From NCBI GenBank assembly GCA_026120185.1, contig JANUWF010002342.1, forward strand, positions 4,531,001 to 4,595,000: 64,000 bases of DNA. The letters are read 5' to 3'. This DNA comes from Voacanga thouarsii (taxonomy: Eukaryota > Streptophyta > Magnoliopsida > Gentianales > Apocynaceae). The position numbers were made by a program, and so were the translations under genes. Positions 56,183-64,000 of this stretch are shown here, piece by piece (within the stretch, counting starts at the first letter, position 1; every line of letters starts with the position of its first letter). The notes beneath the pieces were generated by a model. The model ran no database searches and was not told the origin of the DNA. It saw nothing but the letters and a program-made list of their open reading frames with translations.

Positions 56183-56914
56183 TCTCTCTCTATATATAAA
56201 AGTAGTTATGGAGAGTTGTCATTGAAACACGTGGCAATGTGTTAAAAGTAGTTGCGGAGAGTTGTCATTGCGACATATGGTAGTGTATTGTTTTGACACT
56301 TGGTAAAAATGAATTTTAGATTTTTTTTAAAAAGAAAATAAAAAAGTGATATAAATTCAGATAAATTCAGATGAAAAAAAAAAAGGTGAAAAGTTATATA
56401 AATGAATCTTATATAAATGTCAAGGAACGATAAATCTGGGAATTCATTTCTAGTTGGGATGCTTCCAATGCCAACATATAATTATCTTGCTCAATTAAAA
56501 AAAAAATGAAAAGCCATATGAATGAATCTTATCAAATATTAAGGAACGATGAATTTGGGAGTCTATTTCTATTCTAGTGCCAATGTATAATTATCTTACT
56601 TTTTAAAAATATTTATTTTAGATTATATTTTATTTTAATTTTAGAAATTCAAATATCTTCTAAAATATTGATGTCATTGACTTCTTATATTTTATATGTG
56701 TATTATAAAATATATCTATATATTTCTTCACATGTTTATAAGTAATTTTCAAGATAATATTAATATATTTATCTAAAGATTCACTTCTAAATTATATTTC
56801 TTTATAAAAAATATAATTAAAAAAAATTAAAAAAATAAATTATTATAAATAAAATAATTAAAATATCAAGAAAAGAATTATTCACCCCAAGCAACGCTCA
56901 GGCCTCCTACCTAG
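56183..56914 (+). mobile_element. Non-autonomous Helitron
   Basis: The 5' end is TCTCTCTCTATATATAAAAG and the 3' end GCAACGCTCAGGCCTCC then TACCTAG, with CTAG at 56911-56914. It sits between A (56182) and T (56915), the Helitron target. The usual GCAACGC 3' subterminal block is present but its hairpin partner is degraded. Inside are a 46-bp tandem repeat (about 56197-56288) and a second duplicated segment of about 110 bp (about 56385-56600). No Rep/helicase coding sequence is present. Confidence 0.75.
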
Positions 56915-59900
56915 TGTAAACAATGAGATTATGTTGTTTTACAAACTCCTCTAATATTAGTTCAATTTTTCTTTTTCTTTTTTTTAATCTTTGGACTATT
57001 GAGTCTGGGTGGCAAACGGAATATTTATTTAAATTTGAAATAAAGGGATAGATTTAAATTGATTATTCTAAATGTATAAATGTATATACTAAGAGTGAAG
57101 AGAGGAGTAAATTGTCTCTTCACATTATTTTGATAATTTTTATTTTTTGTCATTTTATTTTTTTAAAATTTGATGATCAAGTTTAATAATATTTTTAAAT
57201 ACTCATAATAAACGAATTAGATTTCATCAAAAAAAACACTATACGATTGAGATTCATTTGGTCATTAAGGATAATTTAGTCATTTCATATTATTTTTTCC
57301 CCCTCAAGTACTTCTGCATTAATATGGATGCTGATGGTGGTAGACCGTCCATTTTCGTTGTCTCCTCTTCTTCGTCCTTAATTTTTGCTGTTTCATCACC
57401 TCATGTCTTCAATAGAGATTTTATTATTTCCTCACTGCTCAAGGTTGAAACGGAAATTGTAAGGAATTTCCTCCTTCACATTTGACAATTACAGGTATTG
57501 ACTTATTATTTCCTTCTCTGTTGTTGTTTATCATCTCTTCCTAATAGGAATCCTCAAAGTTCCTCAACAGGCCAAAATGAGAAGCAAGGGTATTAGCGGA
57601 ACGAGCTATTTGATTTTCATATCTTGAAAAAGCTACATTGTCGGAAGGTTAGGAGCTGCAAAGCACAAAAGCGAGAGACGATTTGAGTTTAGCAAAAACA
57701 TGATCTTCTTTATTAGACTTTTTCTCTCTTGCTCCTGATGTAGAACATATCAGAGGTGTTGAATTCTGAGAAATAGGGGGGAGGGGGAAGTCGAGGCCAA
57801 AGAACAAAAGATAAATAAGGGTTGCACAAGACAAAAAACCAGAGGCAGTGCTAAGGTGCGAGGGAAATGTAAAAAAAAGAAGTTTTCCACATGAAGGTTG
57901 TTATATGGAATGTCAGAAAGATTGATAAAGTCAATGAGCAAAGAGAGGTCAAAGATTACATAGGAGCACAAGAGCATATTTGATTGTCTTGGTGGAAACC
58001 AAAGTGAGGAGTGGAAAGGTGGCTAGAATTACTAGATACTTGGGAAAGGATTGTAGAAAATATGATTTTGTGAGACTTTTGGATTTAGTGAGTGAACTTG
58101 TGTATGTACCTCCCAAAGTTGGCAGTTAATCATCCAGAGGAAACTGAATGAAAATTTGTTAACTTTATGTCCTTTTCATTATCAAAATGAGTACAAATTT
58201 CCTTCTTTTTTTATATATTTTTATATATTTATTTATTTTTGAAATCTTAGGTATTTGATACTTTTGGTTATATGTGATGAAGCAGCTTAATCTAAAGAAA
58301 AAGATATTTTATTAACTGCATGCCATGCTTCTTTAAATTGTTTGAAGAATTACTCAAATACTTGACTTTGAGAAATATAGCTGCTACTTTCCTTGAAGGA
58401 TTGCTTTTTATTTTTGTAGATATTCTTGAAGCCATGCTTTCCAGTCAATTTAGACAAGCCACATGTTTACATTGGGTGTATGAAGTTAGGCAAAGTTCTC
58501 TCCCAACCATGAGTTCATTTTTGTTCGCAGCTTCTTGTTTATTTAAACAAGGCCTTTAACATACCTCTGACTTTTATTGTTATGTTTGGATCTGTAGGAA
58601 CCACAAATGGTATGAGTCAGAGTGGTGGAAATTTGGGGAAGGAAAATCGTGAATACTTTCACCTTGTGGCTATTTGAATTACTTGCTTAAATTAAGGTTT
58701 AATTTTATTCTTATTTTTTGTTTTTCTTGTGTTTGTTCCCTGGTGAAGACATGCTACCTCCTTGAACAGCTAATCCAACATCCAAAAGAGTTGATAGTTT
58801 GGTTTTGGCTGACTGTTGGTTACCGAATTCTTGTGTTTGTGTGATGAAAAAATTTGAAGTTACCAAGTTCAATATTGATTTTTCCAATCAGTGAAAGTGG
58901 TAATGATGTTTGATAAGGTGTGTTTGCAAATTCTTCAAGTATCCAGATGTATAATCCATCCTCTAGAAAAGTAATTCCAACTTCTAAAAGCATTGGTTTT
59001 CTGAAATGAAGACTTAAAAACTTACACAGAAGGTTTTTTTTTTTTTTTTTTGAGAAAAGGTTTTTTTCATCATTGAAAATTAGTAGGATATGTCTTATTG
59101 ATTCTTGTTCATTGATATAGCCAAAAACTGTGCCATTTAATTTTAGGTACTAAGTTTCTTAGACATGGTGATTACCCTCGAATTACTTTTCTCTGGATAG
59201 GTATTTCCGCCATGCTTCTAGAGAAATATATGCCATATTGCAGACCTTGGCTCAATTTATTTCAGTTAGCAAGTTTATTCTTATGCTTAGTCACTCATTT
59301 GTTTACTCAGAATCTAAACTTTTGCAATTACCAAAGTTAAAATAACAAAAAGACAAAAACATTGACAATTATAGAATGTGATCTTATTCTGATGCCACTT
59401 TATTTGGTTTCACAAATCAATACTCCAAACATATGCCCATGATGATGTTAATGTTGGATCCTGGTTTATTGAGATTGATGTAAAGCATATTGATGAAGGG
59501 AAGTTTTGCTGCTCTTCTTGGTCATCAGGTCCCTCTTCCCACTTGCAGTTGTAAAACTTGCTCCCTAATTTCTACCATTTCATTGCCTCCTCATTTCTTC
59601 ATTAGAGATTTTGTTCCATCCCCTCTCCTTTTTGCTGAAAGGAGAAATAAAAATTCTAAAGAATTTCCTCCTTGACATCTAGCAATTACAAGTATTTCCT
59701 TAATATTTCCTTTTCTATTGTTGTTTATGATCTCATAGTTGTTTGTAATTAACTTATGTGCATATTGTCTTTCAAAAAAGAAATAGTTGATTTTTTGGGG
59801 TTTTGATCTAACAAATTATTTGAAGAGCGTTTATTTTCATATATATTTTTTTCTACTTCCTGTTTGTTTGAATGGAAGGAGGTGGTGAAGGAATATTTTG

Positions 59901-62900
59901 TTTATCATTTTTCTATTGTCTATAACTCTCTTATTGATATATTTGATTTTTTTTTTCATAGTTATGAAGTGTAGTTGGAGGAGCTTCTTGCGCTTCCACT
60001 GCAACCTTTCTGAGTCTTTTTGGAACTCAAAAAATGACAATAGGTGAATGTTAGGACCTCTATTTTAGGGGCCTCTATAATAAAAAGTCATGTAGATTCT
60101 CTATCACCTGCTATTTAATTGCTGGAAAAAATGACAGTCTGAGAACTTGTTCCTAACAATGGGAATTTGCCTTGGTTGGGATGGAGAATGGATTGAACAG
60201 CTTAAGCTTTTTATTAAGCTTAAGTTCATTGTAGAATTAGAAATTCGATTAAATAATATCTAATCTTAAAGGCTTTGATTTTTTGCATGTCAGACATATT
60301 TGAGTATTGTTTTTATAAATATATAATTTTATCTTTTAATTTTCTGATCAATCCTCTCTTTACTATTGGAAATGGTTGTAGTTTTAAATCTAGGATTTTC
60401 TTCTACTTTTCATATATAGCTGACATTACGAAAAGTAAATATTAGAGCTACTAGGTATTGGTGTGATAATATTTTGGTCAATGGTAACCAAGGGGACGAG
60501 GAAATTGGAGCACTTGGTATTGCTGAGGTCCTGCAAAAATCTCATGCTCCAACTACATTGGTATTTTGGTTTTTAGTTTTTGCTTTCATTAGGTTCTGAG
60601 CTTCAGAAATGTGGATGAATTAGTACCTCTCACAGTCATTTTGGGATGATTTATGTGGTATTTTTCTTACATACTTTGTTTTGAATAATAGATGTTACAA
60701 GTTTGAACTTATTTTTGAAACGAGCCTGCTACTTAACAGTAAACAATGAAAGGAAGGATGCAGTCCTGTTAGTTTCGTGAAATAAAAACTCTTTCTCTTG
60801 GTCTCCCATGAATTGTTACTTTTTGGTACTCTTGCTTACTCTCCCCCCCTTCCCTCTCTTCAAGTAATTTGCTTACTTTTACCAATTAAGTTCACAATTT
60901 TATTGTCTTCGATAGTGATTGGAAATGTTGAGCAATTAACTCAATTAAAGGTCAATTCTTGGAATGTTGTTGTTGAATGGAATAACATTCTTTGATGAAC
61001 TTTTTCGAATTCAAGAGGTACTATAAATCAAGAATAATACGTTTAGGTGGACTTTTATTACTAAAGGAAGTAGCCTTCTTGTTGAGACAAGTTGATATAG
61101 AGGGTTGTTCGGATTACAAATAAAAAACATGTTGAAACATGTGAAGTGATTTACAGTTTAGAATAGAATATACTGGAAAAAAGGAGTGAATGTAGTATAA
61201 GCTGAATAAGTCTTTGAATGATGATTATATGTAACACAGTGCAGCACATTCTGTTGTTTCTGCTATAAATACAAGAAAAAGATTCCTTAGGAGAGGAAAA
61301 TGCATTTTCAGTTGAAGTGTTTTCAATTGGTCCACTTTAGCGTAAACTTTGTTAATGTTTTGGTCAATTTTTTAAATTTCAAGTGTTTTTAGCATAAGGG
61401 TGAGAGACTATTGATACTGCTCTTAAATATGATGTGATAATTTTAAATATTGCAATTTCTTGCACATGCTATTAATGTATTCACAATGGATTTTGAAAGC
61501 AAAATAGAGATATGCATTCTAGATTAGCTTTCATTATGTTTCTATAGATGCTATAGTTAAATAGAGTTCTTGAATATATTGGCCACTTCCACCTAATTAA
61601 TATGTTAATTGTATAACTCTTCAGGGGATTGAATCTCAAACCTCATACTTATAAGGCAGTCACTTTGAAAGGCATTTCTCATTGGTTAAAAAGTCAAGCT
61701 GAAATATATAATGACGTTTATTTTGTCCTTCTTCTTTCCACCTTTCTACTCTTTTTTTATCGGTCACTAGTAGCACTTAACTTCTTTCTAGACTAGGACT
61801 GAGCTAAATTTCTTACTATATCTTGATTGTCCTAAAGAAGAAGAGATGATAAGGTGCCTCTTGTCTAGAAACCAGGTAAGTTTTTGGGTGAAGTGGTATT
61901 AAAACAAATGGTTTATCTGTCTAATGCTTTTCTCTTCAGATTCCTATTTCTTCCTTAATTTGAGATGCACCACAATTGGCTTATTTGATTTACAAACAAT
62001 GACATAGGGAAGAGATGATGATAATGCAAAGATAATACAAAAGCAGTTTCAAGTTTTTGAAGACTCAACTCTCCCTATTATTCATTATTATGCTTCAAAG
62101 GGGAAAGTATGAAAGGTAAATCAATTGGCCTCTTGATTTTTCTTAAATTGGAATTAATATAATTATATATATGTTTTTTTAAACTACTAAGTTCATTGCC
62201 AAATTATAGATACTGTACAGTTGCTTTTAATTTTCCTCACCCAAATATAGTAGTTTTATCAATATTTGAAATTTTAGTTTTTTTATTATTTAGTTTTATA
62301 TTCTTTTAATTAATTTATCTTTCTATGAATATATTTCTAAAATATTACCTACATACTTGGATAACATGGAGTAAGGAACATAGTGTTTGGCTTTCTATTG
62401 ATGAGATAGTATTGACAATCTCATATATATTTTCCTTTTTCCTATTAATCTTCATTCTTTCTGCATCCCTATTTGGCAAGCCTCTTTAGAATGTGTATTT
62501 CGAATTTGTATTTTTCATGGTTTGTAATGTGCATCTCAAATTTAGTTTTCATTAAAAATCAAGCATTTCTTGGTCAATAGTTTTCTGACTACATGGAAGT
62601 ATGACTTGGGTTTAAGAAATCTCTAATTTTGTTAAATTCTTGAATAAATTGTCCAATACATATGATGATGATGTTGTGTGAAGCAGATAAGACTAGCATC
62701 ATGCAGAAAAAACAAGGAAATTATTCCTTTAGCTTCAGTTTCCTACATTTGTATTTGCGCAGAGGCTTATATACAACTTCTTGCACAACTTCATATGAAG
62801 AATGGGATATTCTTCAGGTGGAGAAGAATTCTCTAAGTTTACTCTTCTGAAGATTTGTATATTGATAGATTTATTTTTGTATGTGTACCTTGATGTGTTT

Positions 62901-63500
62901 AATTAATTATTGGAAAAATTTTCATGTTTACAAAATTATTAATTAAAAAAAAAAGATTATTAATAATCGGACAAAATTTTCACATGTTGCGTGAAGGCAT
63001 CCACTAGTACATATCTACTTATCCGTTTAAATCCATATCTAACTATTTATATTTTTATTAAATAATATTTTTACATTAGTTTTATTGGGAAAAAAATTAT
63101 CAACAATGCGACTCTTGACTTCCCATTTCCCAACACCACTTGTAGGCTCGCCCCATGCCATGCTTCACCTAGCCTTGGATTAGTCTTCTAACCCTATCCC
63201 TTCTTAGTTACGTCTTGACTGAGTGAGATAAAAAATAAAATTGACTTCAGACGAGTCAAATTATTATTATTTTTTTAAACAAAGAACTTAAATAAATTAA
63301 TAATGTGATAAAATTAATTCTTATTACCAAAAAAAAAAAAAATCAATTAAGCTATTTTATATAACTATTTAAGTCTAAGCTTAACTTAATTGATCCTATT
63401 TATCATGAAATGAAATGGATATAAATGGGTGTTGTGTGAAAATAAAATGAAAGTAATGAAGTTGTGAAATATAAAGTACGACTTATGGTATAAGAATTTT
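56915..63500. other. Long gene-poor region
   Basis: About 6.6 kb of AT-rich DNA with no reading frame I can assign. Two diverged direct copies, about 57365-57545 and 59570-59735, share TAGAGATTTT, GGAATTTCCTCCTT and CTGTTGTTGTTTAT-like blocks, indicating an old local duplication. A short exon-like stretch at about 60420-60560 is discussed under findings. A T run at about 59034-59051 and a few simple repeats are the only other features. Confidence 0.5.
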
Positions 63501-63559
63501 TACAAATATTAGACATTGATTATAAAGAAACATACTTACCTATGATTGATGCTATTATA

Positions 63560-64000
63560 TTTCAATATGTTGTAAGTTTAACAGTACATGAAAATCTCAA
63601 TGTGCATCTTATTAATATTATTAATGCTTATTTATATAGAAGACCTGATCATGATATTTATATGAAAATTCCTAAATAATTTAATATGTCTAAAGTATGG
63701 AAGTCTAACTCTCAAAAATTTTATTCTATTAATATACAAAAATCTTTGTATGGATTAAAACAATTTAGACGTATATGATGGAATCGTCTTAGTGATTGCC
63801 TATTGGAGTAAGATATAAAAATGATCTAATATGTCTATGTATTTTTATGAAGAAATCAAAATTCACCTTTGTAATATTAGCCATATATATATTAATGACA
63901 TCAATCTTATTGAAATTCTAAAAGAGCTCCAAGGCTAAGGAATTGTCTAAAACGAGAATTTAGAATTAAGAATTTTGGGAGAATCAAGTTTTATGTTAGT
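63560..64000 (+). pseudogene. Copia reverse-transcriptase remnant at the right edge
   Basis: The plus strand decodes, with many stops, to AYLYRRPDHDIYMKIPK, then SLYGLKQFRR, a degraded YVDD region (about 63880-63905, YIY..DI) and LKREFRIKNFGRIKFYV. That is the middle of a copia reverse transcriptase. It is much older than A2, C2 or C3 by its decay and belongs to another lineage. It runs off the window. Confidence 0.85.

Overview
The window is nuclear DNA of a flowering plant, most likely a eudicot. It is AT-rich, its genes carry GT-AG introns (one GC-AG), and it is packed with plant-type transposons: Ty1/copia elements primed by initiator Met-tRNA, Ty3/gypsy remnants, RTE-type LINEs, hAT-like elements, a Helitron and a tRNA-derived SINE. 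I cannot name the species. Only three host genes are supported; most other reading frames belong to decayed retroelements.

Layout. 1-4232 (-): copia element A1, cut by the window edge. 4233-13073 (+): a second copia, A2, of the same or a close family, head-to-head with A1; its gag is partly duplicated and its integrase holds a solo LTR of its own family (6883-8679). 13078-17662: a Ty3/gypsy derivative with gag but no pol. 17684-18595: a hAT-like element. 18604-19940 (+): a decayed gypsy integrase. 20684-24796 (-): sulfiredoxin. 25046-48365 (+): an organellar HINT-type histidine-triad protein, divergent from sulfiredoxin with about 250 bp between starts. 49655-54137 (-): a GT47 exostosin-family glycosyltransferase. 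54138-64000: no recognised gene; it holds a SINE, a Helitron, a weak duplication and a copia reverse-transcriptase remnant at the right edge.

The third HINT intron is about 19 kb because of a nested stack. An RTE LINE (27784-44422, 14-bp target duplication) was hit by two minus-strand copias, C2 (27885-32467) and C3 (32584-43769). C3 was then hit twice by one family of 3.3-3.4 kb solo LTRs in opposite orientations (32840-36269 and 39456-42708), each with a perfect 5-bp target duplication. Removing the insertions rejoins the LINE coding sequence and the copia gag-pol order.

Points most worth a second look: (1) three LTRs of the A1/A2 family each carry a short ATG-started frame ending at a phase-1 splice donor, and gag in both elements is preceded by an acceptor in matching phase, suggesting a spliced leader exon encoded in the LTR; (2) both 3.3-3.4 kb solo LTRs contain a tRNA-like A-box/B-box module; (3) a 7-unit repeat in the C2 leader shows a compensatory stem change; (4) the sulfiredoxin/HINT divergent pair appears, from memory, to match an Arabidopsis neighbour pair.
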